Shown piece after piece: positions 1 through 8,501 of a stretch of DNA of 64,000 nt (positions are counted from its first letter, which is position 1; every line of letters starts with the position of its first letter). This DNA is from Streptococcus pneumoniae (GTDB lineage: Bacteria; Bacillota; Bacilli; Lactobacillales; Streptococcaceae). The stretch spans positions 497,688-561,687 of the forward strand of contig NZ_CKYA01000001.1 in assembly GCF_001113365.1 (NCBI RefSeq), in the 5' to 3' direction. The notes beneath the pieces are model-generated. The model was not told the origin of the DNA. It saw only the letters and a list, made by a program, of their open reading frames with translations, and searched no databases. The position numbers and the translations under genes were made by a program.

Positions 1-347
1 TTTTACTGGGGTTGACTCCGAAATCTCTCCGTTATCGCATTTGGAAAAAAGCTGAAAAAGAAATGACCAAGTACAGTCTAGCTGAGAGCGATGGAATCAC
101 GGAACTATGCTCAGGTCCTGGATACATGAGAAACAAGTACCCAATCGCATCTTTTGAAGATAATCTTTTCTTGCCATTTGAAGGCACAGAGATGCCTATT
201 CCAGTTGGCTATGATGCCTATCTCAGTACTGCTTTTGGGGATTATATGACGCCACCACCAGCAGACAAGCAGCTACCGCATCATGATGCTGTCATCGCTG
301 ATATGGATAAGTCTTATACAGAATACAAGGGAGAATATGGTGGCTAA
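1..347 (+). CDS. licD3: LicD-family phosphotransferase, C-terminal part (5' end outside window)
   Basis: The reading frame is open from the window edge to the TAA at 345-347, so only about the last 114 residues are present. The visible end (GYMRNKYP, then FEGTEMPIPVGYDAYL and FGDYMTPPP) is typical of the C-terminus of LicD-type proteins, which move phosphocholine or phosphoribitol onto sugars. In pneumococcus the gene at this place, directly before two glycosyltransferases and a Wzy-like polymerase, is the licD3-type gene of the teichoic-acid precursor pathway. The next gene starts at 337, inside its last codons, which suggests translational coupling. The family call is firm. The exact paralogue is inferred from gene order. 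Confidence 0.75.
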   Translation, partial: LLGLTPKSLRYRIWKKAEKEMTKYSLAESDGITELCSGPGYMRNKYPIASFEDNLFLPFEGTEMPIPVGYDAYLSTAFGDYMTPPPADKQLPHHDAVIADMDKSYTEYKGEYGG

Positions 348-1440
348 GAAAAAAATCTTATTTTTTATGTGGTCTTTTTCTCTCGGAGGTGGAGCAGAGA
401 AGATTTTATCTACCATTGTTTCAAATCTGGATCCAGAAAAGTATGATATTGATATTCTTGAAATGGAGCATTTTGACAAGGGATACGAATCAGTTCCTAA
501 ACATGTAGGCATTTTAAAATCCTTTCAGGATTATCGCCAAGCCAGATGGTTACGAGCTCTTTTGTGGAGAATGAGAATTTATTTTCCAAGACTGACTCGG
601 CGCTTGCTTGTGAAAGATGACTATGATGTTGAAGTTTCCTTTACCATTATGAATCCACCACTGTTGTTCTCTAAAAGAAAAGAAGTCAAGAAAATCTCTT
701 GGATTCATGGAAGTATTGAAGAATTTCTTAAGGATAGCTCAAAAAGAAAATCACATAGACGACAGTTGGATGCTGCGGATACCATTGTAGGGATCTCAAA
801 AAAGACCAGCCATTCTATCAAGGAAGTCTATCCAGATTATGCTTCAAAATTACAGACGGTCTACAATGGTTATGATTTTAAGACTATCCTAGAAAAATCT
901 CAAGAGAAGATTGATATCGAGATTGCGCCTCAAAGTATCTGTACTATCGGACGGATTGAGGAAAATAAGGGTTCTGACCGTGTGGTGGAAGTGATACGGT
1001 TATTACACCAAGAGGGGAAAAATTATCACCTTTACTTTATAGGTGCTGGTGATATGGAAGAGGAACTGAAAAAACGGGTCAAAGAGTATGAGCTTGAGGA
1101 CTACGTACATTTCCTTGGCTATCAAAAAAATCCTTATCAGTATTTATCTCAGACGAAAGTTCTCTTGTCTATGTCTAAGCAAGAAGGTTTTCCTGGAGTG
1201 TATGTTGAAGCCTTGAGTCTGGGACTTCCTTTTGTCTCTACAGATGTTGGAGGGGCTGAGGAATTATCCCAAGAAGGTCGATTTGGACAAATCATTGAGA
1301 GCAATCAAGAGGCAGCTCAGGCAATTACAAACTACATGACATCTGCCTCAAACTTCGATGTCGATGAGGCTAGCCAATTCATTCAACAATTTACAATTGC
1401 CAAACAAATCGAACAAGTAGAAAAACTATTAGAGGAGTAG
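337..1440 (+). CDS. GT4-type glycosyltransferase, teichoic acid cluster
   Basis: This 367-residue protein begins at ATG 337, eleven bases inside the previous gene. An upstream in-frame ATG at 283 is less likely because it lies deep in the licD frame. The N-terminus has the GT-B glycine-rich loop (FSLGGGAEK). Near the C-terminus is the retaining GT4 E-x7-E motif (EGFPGVYVE, followed by GLPFVSTDVGGAEE), which binds the donor nucleotide-sugar. No membrane segment or signal peptide is visible, so it should act on the cytoplasmic face of the membrane. Its place between a LicD gene and a GT2 gene points to building the teichoic-acid repeat on a lipid carrier. The sugar donor cannot be read from sequence. 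Confidence 0.85.
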   Translation: MVAKKKILFFMWSFSLGGGAEKILSTIVSNLDPEKYDIDILEMEHFDKGYESVPKHVGILKSFQDYRQARWLRALLWRMRIYFPRLTRRLLVKDDYDVEVSFTIMNPPLLFSKRKEVKKISWIHGSIEEFLKDSSKRKSHRRQLDAADTIVGISKKTSHSIKEVYPDYASKLQTVYNGYDFKTILEKSQEKIDIEIAPQSICTIGRIEENKGSDRVVEVIRLLHQEGKNYHLYFIGAGDMEEELKKRVKEYELEDYVHFLGYQKNPYQYLSQTKVLLSMSKQEGFPGVYVEALSLGLPFVSTDVGGAEELSQEGRFGQIIESNQEAAQAITNYMTSASNFDVDEASQFIQQFTIAKQIEQVEKLLEE

Positions 1441-1441
1441 C

Positions 1442-2428
1442 ATGGAAACTGCATTAATTAGTGTCATTGTGCCAGTCTATAATGTGGCGCAGTACCTAGA
1501 AAAATCGATAGCTTCCATTCAGAAGCAGACCTATCAAAATCTGGAAATTATTCTTGTTGATGATGGTGCAACAGATGAGAGTGGTCGCTTGTGTGATTCA
1601 ATCGCTGAACAAGATGACAGGGTGTCAGTACTTCATAAAAAGAATGAAGGATTGTCACAAGCACGAAATGATGGAATGAAGCAGGCTCACGGGGATTATC
1701 TGATTTTTATTGACTCAGATGATTATATCCATACAGAAATGATTCAGAGTTTATATGAGCAATTAGTTCAAGAAGATGCGGATGTTTCAAGCTGTGGTGT
1801 CATGAATGTCTATGCTAATGATGAAAGCCCACAGTCAGCCAATCAGGATGACTATTTTGTCTGTGATTCCCAAACATTTCTAAGGGAATACCTCATAGGT
1901 GAAAAAATACCTGGAACGATTTGTAATAAGCTAATCAAGAGAGAGATTGCAACTGCCCTATCCTTTCCAAAGGGATTGATTTATGAAGATGCTTATTATC
2001 ATTTTGATTTGATCAAGTTGGCTAAGAAGTACGTGGTTAATACCAAACCCTATTATTACTATTTCCATAGAGGGGATAGCATTACGACCAAACCCTATGC
2101 AGAGAAGGATTTAGCCTATATTGATATCTACCAAAAGTTTTATAATGAAGTTATGAAAAACTATCCTGATTTGAAAGAGGTTGCTTTTTTCAGATTGGCC
2201 TATGCCCACTTCTTTATTCTGGATAAGATGTTGCTAGATGATCAGTATAAACAGTTTGAAGCCTATTCTCAGATTCATCGTTTTTTAAAAGGACATGCCT
2301 TTACTATTGCTAGGAATCCAATTTTCCGTAAGGGGAGAAGAATTAGTGCTTTGGCTCTATTCATAAATATTTCCTTATATCGATTTTTATTATTGAAAAA
2401 TATTGAAAAATCTAAAAAATTACATTAG
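1442..2428 (+). CDS. GT2-type glycosyltransferase, teichoic acid cluster
   Basis: A 328-residue inverting GT-A glycosyltransferase. The N-terminal 110 residues hold the family core: SVIVPVYNV, then ILVDDGATDES (nucleotide-binding Asp pair) and FIDSDDY (the DxD metal site). The C-terminal 200 residues are poorly conserved and rich in Tyr and Phe, which may be where the acceptor binds. The start codon is one base past the preceding stop, and the Shine-Dalgarno-like GAGGAG lies in the end of the upstream gene, so the two glycosyltransferases are probably made together. The role in teichoic-acid repeat assembly rests on the neighbours. The sugar is unknown. Confidence 0.85.
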   Translation: METALISVIVPVYNVAQYLEKSIASIQKQTYQNLEIILVDDGATDESGRLCDSIAEQDDRVSVLHKKNEGLSQARNDGMKQAHGDYLIFIDSDDYIHTEMIQSLYEQLVQEDADVSSCGVMNVYANDESPQSANQDDYFVCDSQTFLREYLIGEKIPGTICNKLIKREIATALSFPKGLIYEDAYYHFDLIKLAKKYVVNTKPYYYYFHRGDSITTKPYAEKDLAYIDIYQKFYNEVMKNYPDLKEVAFFRLAYAHFFILDKMLLDDQYKQFEAYSQIHRFLKGHAFTIARNPIFRKGRRISALALFINISLYRFLLLKNIEKSKKLH

Positions 2429-2443
2429 AACGGGGGTGAGCAA

Positions 2444-3913
2444 GTGATTGATGGAAAACGATTATTATTTAGTTTGACCATAGTCAGCTATGCTTTGACA
2501 CTAGTAAGTGGAATTGTGTATCTGTTTAATAATAACAATGTTAGCTTGCTTTCTACTTTATTGTTCTTACTGGTTAGTAGCTTAATTGCTTGTTGGAATG
2601 ATATCAAGTATTACTTAATCCATTTTATTTTCTTTTTAACTATTTTTGTCTTTCTGGTATCAAGACCGACCATTGATTATTTTAGGGATGGCGCCCTGGA
2701 TACCTATCATCCCATAGCCTATCGTTTTGCCTTTGTAGTCGTCATGGTTTCGATTCTGGGCTTGACCACAGGAGGCGTCCTGGCTCGTTACTTCATAGCT
2801 AGGAAGAAAATAAAAGTAGCAAATATAGGAAATTCTCTAAAAGAGGTTTATATCAAGCGGTTACGCTTTGTTTCGCTAGGAGTTTTTCTTCTCACCTATC
2901 CTTTCTATTTCATTAGATTATTCGAACGGCTCTTGTATCGTTTGCAGACTTCCTACTATGCCTACTATGCAAATTTTGAAAGTAAACTGCCTTATTTTAC
3001 CTACATTTTGTCTACCTTTACGGTCTACGCAATGTGTATGTATCTGGCAACCAAGCCAAAGAAATTACAGGCAACAGCAGTGCTTGTCTCCTTTATTGCA
3101 GCTAATACTATTCATTTGGCAATCGGGACACGAAATCCTTTTATTTTAAGTATTTTATTTGCTTTTGTTTATTACTTTATGCGAGAGCAAACTGAAAAAG
3201 GAAAATGGATTGGGTTTAAAGAAAAGTTAGCGATTTTTGTAGGTTCTCCTATTCTCATGTTAGCAATGGGAGTGCTCAATTATGTACGGGATAATGTCCA
3301 GGTTTCCCATACAGGTTTCTGGGATATCTTGCTTGACTTTATCTATAAACAAGGAACCAGTTTTGGCGTTCTGGCTCGAGGTTTTCTATTTAACAGTAGC
3401 CTCCCTTACCGAGATTTCCGTAATTTTACATTTGGTCCTGTCCTTGATTATTTTGCAAGGGGAAGCTTGGGGGCTATTTTCGGAGGAAAAGCCTTTGAAC
3501 ATACAACCAATAGTGTGGAGCTAGCTATTGATAGTAATAGTTATGCCCACAATTTGTCCTATCTTGTTTTGAACAAGGAATATTTAAAAGGACATGGTAT
3601 CGGAAGTAGTTATATCATGGAGTTGTATACAGACTATGGTATGATAGGAGTCTTTCTACTTAGTCTCTTACTCGGTATGCTATTTATAGCCATGCTGCAA
3701 GTAGCCTATCGTTCAAGAACAATCCTATTTGCCTTGTCCCTACTCATCTTGAATAATCTATTCTTTATGCCAAGAAGTAGCTTTTCAGAAAGTTTCTTCA
3801 ATCTATTTACAATGCAATTCTGGGGAATTGTTCTTGTGATTATATTTGTAGCAAAAATGCTTACAAAAGAAAACCAGTATCTACTAAACAAAGGAGAAAA
3901 AAATCATGTTTGA
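2444..3913 (+). CDS. tarP: Wzy-like teichoic acid precursor polymerase (TarP-like)
   Basis: This 489-residue polytopic membrane protein has about ten or more hydrophobic segments across its whole length and a larger outward loop between roughly residues 300 and 380, as in Wzy/O-antigen polymerases. It starts at GTG 2444 with GGGGGTGAG just upstream. In pneumococcus the gene at this position has been named TarP, which together with its neighbour is thought to join lipid-linked teichoic-acid repeats outside the membrane. The next gene begins eight bases before its stop. Sequence shows only topology and family resemblance. The gene name rests on gene order and on my recollection of published pneumococcal work. 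Confidence 0.75.
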   Translation: MIDGKRLLFSLTIVSYALTLVSGIVYLFNNNNVSLLSTLLFLLVSSLIACWNDIKYYLIHFIFFLTIFVFLVSRPTIDYFRDGALDTYHPIAYRFAFVVVMVSILGLTTGGVLARYFIARKKIKVANIGNSLKEVYIKRLRFVSLGVFLLTYPFYFIRLFERLLYRLQTSYYAYYANFESKLPYFTYILSTFTVYAMCMYLATKPKKLQATAVLVSFIAANTIHLAIGTRNPFILSILFAFVYYFMREQTEKGKWIGFKEKLAIFVGSPILMLAMGVLNYVRDNVQVSHTGFWDILLDFIYKQGTSFGVLARGFLFNSSLPYRDFRNFTFGPVLDYFARGSLGAIFGGKAFEHTTNSVELAIDSNSYAHNLSYLVLNKEYLKGHGIGSSYIMELYTDYGMIGVFLLSLLLGMLFIAMLQVAYRSRTILFALSLLILNNLFFMPRSSFSESFFNLFTMQFWGIVLVIIFVAKMLTKENQYLLNKGEKNHV

Positions 3914-4940
3914 ACATTATTCAGTAGCTGATTTGTTTGCAAATCTTTACAAAAAACGAAAGGCAAATATTTTAGCTCTCATCGCTTTATTTGCTCTCAT
4001 TGCTGTACCATTTACAATTAAAGCTGTTAAGAATAAAAATACTGTCAAAGATACAACAAGTTATTCAACTTATCTTAGCTATAAAATCACTCCTCCAGAA
4101 GACTCAGCTAAAACAATTTTGAATCATCAAATTGGTGGTTATAGTGATTTTTATGGGAAATTGATTGATGGTAATTTGAATGGAGCTTATCTTTTCAATG
4201 ATGTAGAACCCAGTGAGTTGAAAAAAATTGCCAGTGAATTAGACACGACAGAAACAACCTTGAAAAATTCAACGAATGATTATTGGTGGAAAAAATTGAC
4301 CGTCTACTATATGATTGACGATGCAGGGGTTGGTGTGAAAATTTTGACATCAAGTAAAGATGCTAATGATTTGTTAGAGCGAAAAATTGATGGATTGATT
4401 GAGAAATTTAAACACACTTTTGCAAATGTAAAAATTGAAAAATTGGAAACCATCAACTCTAAAGAATTGAATGCAAATGGTGAGACAGCACTTGGATTGA
4501 ATGTGAAAAACTTGATTCTCCGTTTAGCTGTTATTGGAGTAGTTTGTGTGATTTTGGTTGTGATGGGGAATGTATTGATTTATCTCTTTAATCCAACAAT
4601 CAATAGAGCAGGTGATTTTTCTCAGTATCAAATTGATTTTGTAACAGAGATTACAACAATTGCTAACCTAGCAGATGTCTTGTCATACAAAAATGCTGGA
4701 CAAGAATTAACAATCGTTAGCTCAAATAAAGCTATCCTAGATAAATTGAAACAGAGTCAAGAGGCTTTAAAAGGAATGCATTTTGTAGATTTACAGGATG
4801 TATCATCTCTTTTGGAAAGAGATACAGTCCTTCTTGTTGAAGAGTACGGAGTGACTCGTTATAAGAAATTTGAACAAAGTCTTCAAATTCTTAGAAACTT
4901 AAATCGTTCTATCCTCGGTGTAGCAACCTTTAAATTATAA
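3906..4940 (+). CDS. tarQ: Membrane protein with Wzd/Wzz-like layout (TarQ-like)
   Basis: A 344-residue protein with one membrane segment near residues 18-37 and a second near 198-225. Between them is an outward domain of about 160 residues, and after them a cytoplasmic tail of about 115 residues. This two-helix layout is that of polysaccharide co-polymerases (Wzz/Wzd), and the gene overlaps the Wzy-like polymerase gene by eight bases. In pneumococcus the pair has been described as TarP-TarQ, acting in teichoic-acid precursor polymerisation. The C-terminal tail resembles the nucleotide-free half of a Wzd-Wze pair, but no Walker motif is present, so it is not a tyrosine kinase. A strong hairpin terminator follows it and ends the cluster. 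Confidence 0.7.
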   Translation: MFEHYSVADLFANLYKKRKANILALIALFALIAVPFTIKAVKNKNTVKDTTSYSTYLSYKITPPEDSAKTILNHQIGGYSDFYGKLIDGNLNGAYLFNDVEPSELKKIASELDTTETTLKNSTNDYWWKKLTVYYMIDDAGVGVKILTSSKDANDLLERKIDGLIEKFKHTFANVKIEKLETINSKELNANGETALGLNVKNLILRLAVIGVVCVILVVMGNVLIYLFNPTINRAGDFSQYQIDFVTEITTIANLADVLSYKNAGQELTIVSSNKAILDKLKQSQEALKGMHFVDLQDVSSLLERDTVLLVEEYGVTRYKKFEQSLQILRNLNRSILGVATFKL

Positions 4941-4956
4941 GCATTCTGATGTATCA

Positions 4957-5000
4957 GGTCTTCAAAGTCGGCTAAGAGCCGATTTTGAAGGCTTTTTCTA
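4957..5000 (+). terminator. Rho-independent terminator after the teichoic acid cluster
   Basis: CTTCAAAGTCGGC pairs with GCCGATTTTGAAG around a short TAAGA loop, followed by GCTTTTTCT. It lies directly after the TarQ-like stop codon and before the RUP repeat. Confidence 0.85.
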
Positions 5001-5012
5001 TCTGTCTGCTTA

Positions 5013-5123
5013 TACTCAATGAAAATCAAAAAGCAAACTAGGAAGCTAGCCGCAGGTTGCTCAAAATACTGTTTTGAGGTTGCAGATAGAGCTGACGTGG
5101 TTTGAAGAGATTTTCGAAGAGTA
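5013..5123 (-). repeat. RUP element (copy 1)
   Basis: About 111 bases with the inverted ends of the pneumococcal RUP repeat: TACTCAATGAAAATC at one end and TTTTCGAAGAGTA at the other, bordered by TA on both sides. Inside are GCTAGCCGCAGGTTGC and GACGTGGTTTGAAG. RUP is a non-autonomous mobile repeat thought to be moved by the IS630-Spn1 transposase. It lies between the teichoic-acid cluster and mecA. A near-identical copy lies at 8358-8469. Confidence 0.85.
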
Positions 5124-5182
5124 TTAGAGTCTTCTACAGAAGTTACCCTATGGAAAATCTAGCCCGATAGAGGAGCCTTCTT

Positions 5183-5211
5183 TTGATAAAATCGTAAAAA
5201 TCTAGTATAAT
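5183..5211 (+). promoter_or_regulatory. Promoter of mecA
   Basis: TTGATA at 5183-5188 and TATAAT at 5206-5211 are separated by exactly 17 bases, 31 bases ahead of the mecA start. Confidence 0.8.
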
Positions 5212-5242
5212 AGATAGAACTGAAAGTATGAGGTTACTAGCA

Positions 5243-5980
5243 ATGAAAATGAAACAAATCAGTGATACAACTTTAAAAATCACGATGTCTTTAGAGGATT
5301 TGATGGATCGAGGCATGGAGATTGCTGACTTTCTCGTTCCTCAAGAAAAAACAGAAGAGTTCTTTTATGCTATCTTGGATGAGTTAGAGATGCCTGAGAG
5401 CTTTTTAGATACAGGTATGTTGAGCTTCCGTGTGACTCCAAAACCTGATAAGGTAGATGTCTTTGTAACCAAATCAAAGATTGACCAAAATCTAGATTTT
5501 GAAGACTTATCGGATTTACCAGATATGGAAGAATTGGCTCAAATGTCGCCAGATGAATTTATCAAAACCCTGGAAAAAAGCATCGCAGACAAAACCAAGG
5601 ATGATATCGAAGCCATTCAATCTCTAGAGCAAGTCGAAGCCAAGGAAGAAGAGCAGGAGCAGGATCAACAAGAAGTTGAGAGCAAGAAAGAACCTTACAT
5701 CTACTACATCCTTTCTTTTACTAAGTTGGCTGACTTGGTGTCTTTTGCTAAGACAGTGACTTTTGAGATGGAAACTTCTGAACTCTACAAGATGAATGAG
5801 CGCTATTATTTGACTATTTTAGTGGATATTGAAAATCATCCAAGTCCATATCCAGCTTGGCTGTTGGCTCGTATGCGCGAGTTTGCGGATGATAGTGATA
5901 TCAGTCGTTCAGTATTGCAGGAGTATGGCCAAGTCTTGATGAATCACGATGCAGTGCTCAATCTACAAAAGATTGGATAA
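5243..5980 (+). CDS. mecA: Adaptor protein MecA
   Basis: MecA recruits substrates such as ComX/SigX and other regulators to the ClpC (ClpE) unfoldase and so restrains competence. The 245-residue product starting MKMKQISDTTLKI matches the pneumococcal family in length. The N-terminal domain binds the substrate, an acidic Glu/Gln-rich linker spans about residues 120-145, and the C-terminal domain (from YYILSFTKLADL) binds ClpC. An upstream in-frame ATG at 5228 exists, but 5243 fits the family start. A consensus promoter precedes it and the gene appears monocistronic, standing between a RUP repeat and hom. Confidence 0.93.
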   Translation: MKMKQISDTTLKITMSLEDLMDRGMEIADFLVPQEKTEEFFYAILDELEMPESFLDTGMLSFRVTPKPDKVDVFVTKSKIDQNLDFEDLSDLPDMEELAQMSPDEFIKTLEKSIADKTKDDIEAIQSLEQVEAKEEEQEQDQQEVESKKEPYIYYILSFTKLADLVSFAKTVTFEMETSELYKMNERYYLTILVDIENHPSPYPAWLLARMREFADDSDISRSVLQEYGQVLMNHDAVLNLQKIG

Positions 5981-6065
5981 TCCTTTCTGGAAAGCTATTT
6001 CTAGATTTTAAGAAGAGCGAATCATGGGATTCGTTTTTTCTTTTTATACTGAAATAGTGATTTAC

Positions 6066-6099
6066 TATAATAGGAATTTTCACAAAATTCTGTTATAAT
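6066..6099 (+). promoter_or_regulatory. Promoter region of hom-thrB
   Basis: An extended -10 (TGTTATAAT, 6091-6099) lies 31 bases before the hom start. A second TATAAT is at 6066-6071. Neither has a good -35 at 17 bases, so the extended -10 is the better candidate. CGAGGAGA before ATG 6131 is the ribosome binding site. Confidence 0.6.
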
Positions 6100-6130
6100 G
6101 GCTATATTAGAAAATTTCGAGGAGACAAAC

Positions 6131-7417
6131 ATGACAGTTAAAATTGCTTTACTAGGATTTGGTACCGTTGCAAGTGGTGTGCCTTTCCTCCTAAAGGAAA
6201 ATGGAGAAAAAATCAATCAATCAGCACATTCAGAGATTGAAGTTGCCAAGGTATTGGTCAAGGATGAAGATGAAAAGAATCGCTTGCTTGTAGCAGGGAA
6301 TGACTTTAACTTTGTAACCAATGTGGATGACATTTTGTCAGATCAAGACATTACGATCGTAGTGGAATTGATGGGGCGTATCGAACCAGCTAAAACCTTT
6401 ATCACTCGTGCCTTGGAAGCTGGGAAACACGTTGTGACTGCTAACAAGGACCTTTTGGCTGTCCATGGTGCAGAATTGTTAGAAATCGCTAAAGAGCATA
6501 ATGTAGCACTTTACTACGAGGCAGCAGTAGCTGGTGGGATTCCAATTCTTCGTACCTTGGCAAATTCCTTGGCTTCTGATAAAATTACGCGCGTGCTTGG
6601 AGTGGTTAATGGAACTTCCAACTTCATGATGACCAAGATGGTGGAAGAAGGATGGTCTTACAACGATGCTCTTGCGGAAGCACAACGTCTAGGATTTGCA
6701 GAAAGCGATCCGACAAATGATGTGGATGGGATTGATGCAGCCTACAAGATGGTTATTTTGAGCCAATTTGCTTTTGGTATGAAGGTTGCATTTGACGATG
6801 TAGCCCACAAGGGAATCCGCAACATCACACCAGAAGACGTAGCCGTAGCCCAAGAACTTGGCTATGTAGTGAAATTGGTTGGCTCTATCGAGGAAACTCC
6901 TTCAGGAATTGCTGCAGAAGTGACTCCAACCTTCCTACCTAAAGCGCACCCACTTGCTAGTGTGAATGGCGTAATGAACGCTGTCTTTGTAGAATCTATC
7001 GGTATCGGTGAGTCTATGTACTATGGGCCAGGTGCGGGTCAAAAACCAACTGCAACAAGTGTTGTAGCAGATATTGTCCGTATCGTTCGTCGCTTGAATG
7101 ATGGTACTATTGGTAAAGACTTCAACGAATATAGTCGTGACTTGGTCTTGGCAAATCCTGAAGATGTCAAAGCAAACTACTACTTCTCAATCTTGGCTCC
7201 AGACTCAAAAGGTCAGGTCTTGAAATTGGCTGAAATCTTCAATGCTCAAGATATTTCCTTCAAGCAAATCCTCCAAGATGGAAAAGAAGGTGACAAGGCG
7301 CGTGTTGTGATTATCACACACAAGATTGATAAAGCCCAGCTTGAAAATGTCTCAGCTGAATTGAAGAAGGTTTCAGAATTCGACCTCTTGAATACCTTCA
7401 AGGTGCTAGGAGAATAA
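6131..7417 (+). CDS. hom: Homoserine dehydrogenase
   Basis: This enzyme reduces aspartate semialdehyde to homoserine with NAD(P)H, the branch point toward threonine and methionine. The 428-residue protein begins MTVKIALLGFGTVASGV, a Rossmann dinucleotide loop. It then has the EAAVAGGIPI and VVNGTSNFMM catalytic-domain motifs and the family signature around AESDPTNDVDGIDAAYK. A C-terminal ACT-like domain of about 80 residues (YYFSILAPDSKGQVL) may sense an amino acid. An upstream ATG at 6098 overlaps the promoter and is unlikely. The start is set by GAGGAGA. thrB follows one base after the stop, so the two form an operon. Confidence 0.95.
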   Translation: MTVKIALLGFGTVASGVPFLLKENGEKINQSAHSEIEVAKVLVKDEDEKNRLLVAGNDFNFVTNVDDILSDQDITIVVELMGRIEPAKTFITRALEAGKHVVTANKDLLAVHGAELLEIAKEHNVALYYEAAVAGGIPILRTLANSLASDKITRVLGVVNGTSNFMMTKMVEEGWSYNDALAEAQRLGFAESDPTNDVDGIDAAYKMVILSQFAFGMKVAFDDVAHKGIRNITPEDVAVAQELGYVVKLVGSIEETPSGIAAEVTPTFLPKAHPLASVNGVMNAVFVESIGIGESMYYGPGAGQKPTATSVVADIVRIVRRLNDGTIGKDFNEYSRDLVLANPEDVKANYYFSILAPDSKGQVLKLAEIFNAQDISFKQILQDGKEGDKARVVIITHKIDKAQLENVSAELKKVSEFDLLNTFKVLGE

Positions 7418-7418
7418 G

Positions 7419-8288
7419 ATGAAGATTATTGTACCTGCAACCAGTGCCAATATCGGGCCAGGTTTTGACTCGGTCGGTGTAGCTGTAACCAAGTATCTTC
7501 AAATTGAGGTCTGTGAAGAACGAGATGAGTGGTTGATTGAACATCAGATTGGCAAATGGATTCCACATGACGAGCGTAATCTCTTGCTCAAAATCGCTTT
7601 GCAAATTGTATCAGACTTGCAACCAAGACGTTTGAAAATGACTAGTGATGTTCCCCTGGCGCGTGGTTTGGGTTCTTCCAGTTCTGTTATTGTTGCTGGG
7701 ATTGAACTGGCCAACCAACTGGGCCAGCTCAACTTGTCAGACCATGAAAAATTGCAGTTAGCTACCAAGATTGAAGGGCACCCTGACAATGTGGCTCCAG
7801 CCATTTATGGTAATCTCGTTATTGCAAGCTCTGTTGATGGACAAGTTTCTGCTATCGTAGCAGACTTCCCAGAGTGTGATTTCCTAGCCTACATTCCAAA
7901 CTATGAATTGCGTACTCGAGACAGTCGTGGTGTCTTGCCTAAGAAATTGTCTTACAAGGAAGCTGTTGCAGCTAGTTCTATCGCCAATGTGGCGGTTGCG
8001 GCCTTGTTGGCAGGAGATATGGTGACTGCTGGGCAAGCAATCGAGGGAGACCTCTTCCACGAGCGCTATCGTCAGGACTTGGTGAGAGAATTTGCGACGA
8101 TTAAGCAAGTGGCCAAAGAAAATGGTGCCTATGCAACCTACCTCTCTGGTGCTGGACCGACAGTTATGGTTTTGGCTTCTCATGACAAGATGCCGGCGAT
8201 TAAGGCAGAATTGGAAAAGCAACCCTTCAAAGGAAAACTGCATGACTTGAAGGTTGATACCCAAGGTGTCCGTGTCGAAGCAAAATAA
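7419..8288 (+). CDS. thrB: Homoserine kinase
   Basis: ThrB phosphorylates homoserine with ATP, the step before threonine synthase. The 289 residues have the GHMP-kinase signatures: an N-terminal PATSANIGPGFDSVG, the ATP loop PLARGLGSSSS near residue 85-95, and the C-terminal LSGAGPTVM. It is the second gene of the hom-thrB operon. The stem-loop terminator at 8298 ends the unit. Length and motifs are normal for the family. Confidence 0.95.
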   Translation: MKIIVPATSANIGPGFDSVGVAVTKYLQIEVCEERDEWLIEHQIGKWIPHDERNLLLKIALQIVSDLQPRRLKMTSDVPLARGLGSSSSVIVAGIELANQLGQLNLSDHEKLQLATKIEGHPDNVAPAIYGNLVIASSVDGQVSAIVADFPECDFLAYIPNYELRTRDSRGVLPKKLSYKEAVAASSIANVAVAALLAGDMVTAGQAIEGDLFHERYRQDLVREFATIKQVAKENGAYATYLSGAGPTVMVLASHDKMPAIKAELEKQPFKGKLHDLKVDTQGVRVEAK

Positions 8289-8297
8289 AGAATAGAT

Positions 8298-8346
8298 GAT
8301 AGGATGGGGAAACTCTCGACCAGAGGGCTTCCTATCCTTTTTTTAA
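8298..8346 (+). terminator. Terminator after thrB
   Basis: GATAGGATGGGGAA pairs with TTCCTATCC over a loop of about 18 bases, followed by a run of T. Confidence 0.8.
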
Positions 8347-8357
8347 AAAGAAGTTTA

Positions 8358-8469
8358 TACTCAATGAAAATCAAAGAGCAAACTAGGAAGCTAGCCGCAG
8401 GTTGCTCAAAGTACTGCTTTGAGGTTGCAGATGTAAGCTGACGTGGTTTGAAGAGATTTTCGAAGAGTA
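8358..8469 (-). repeat. RUP element (copy 2)
   Basis: About 112 bases, with the same TACTCAATGAAAATC and TTTTCGAAGAGTA ends and the same orientation as copy 1 at 5013. The two differ at only a handful of positions. It separates thrB from msrAB and leaves only about 30 bases before the msrAB start, so it may carry part of that gene's upstream region. Confidence 0.85.
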
Positions 8470-8501
8470 TTAGTTAAAAACTTGATAAAGGAGAAATAAA
8501 G

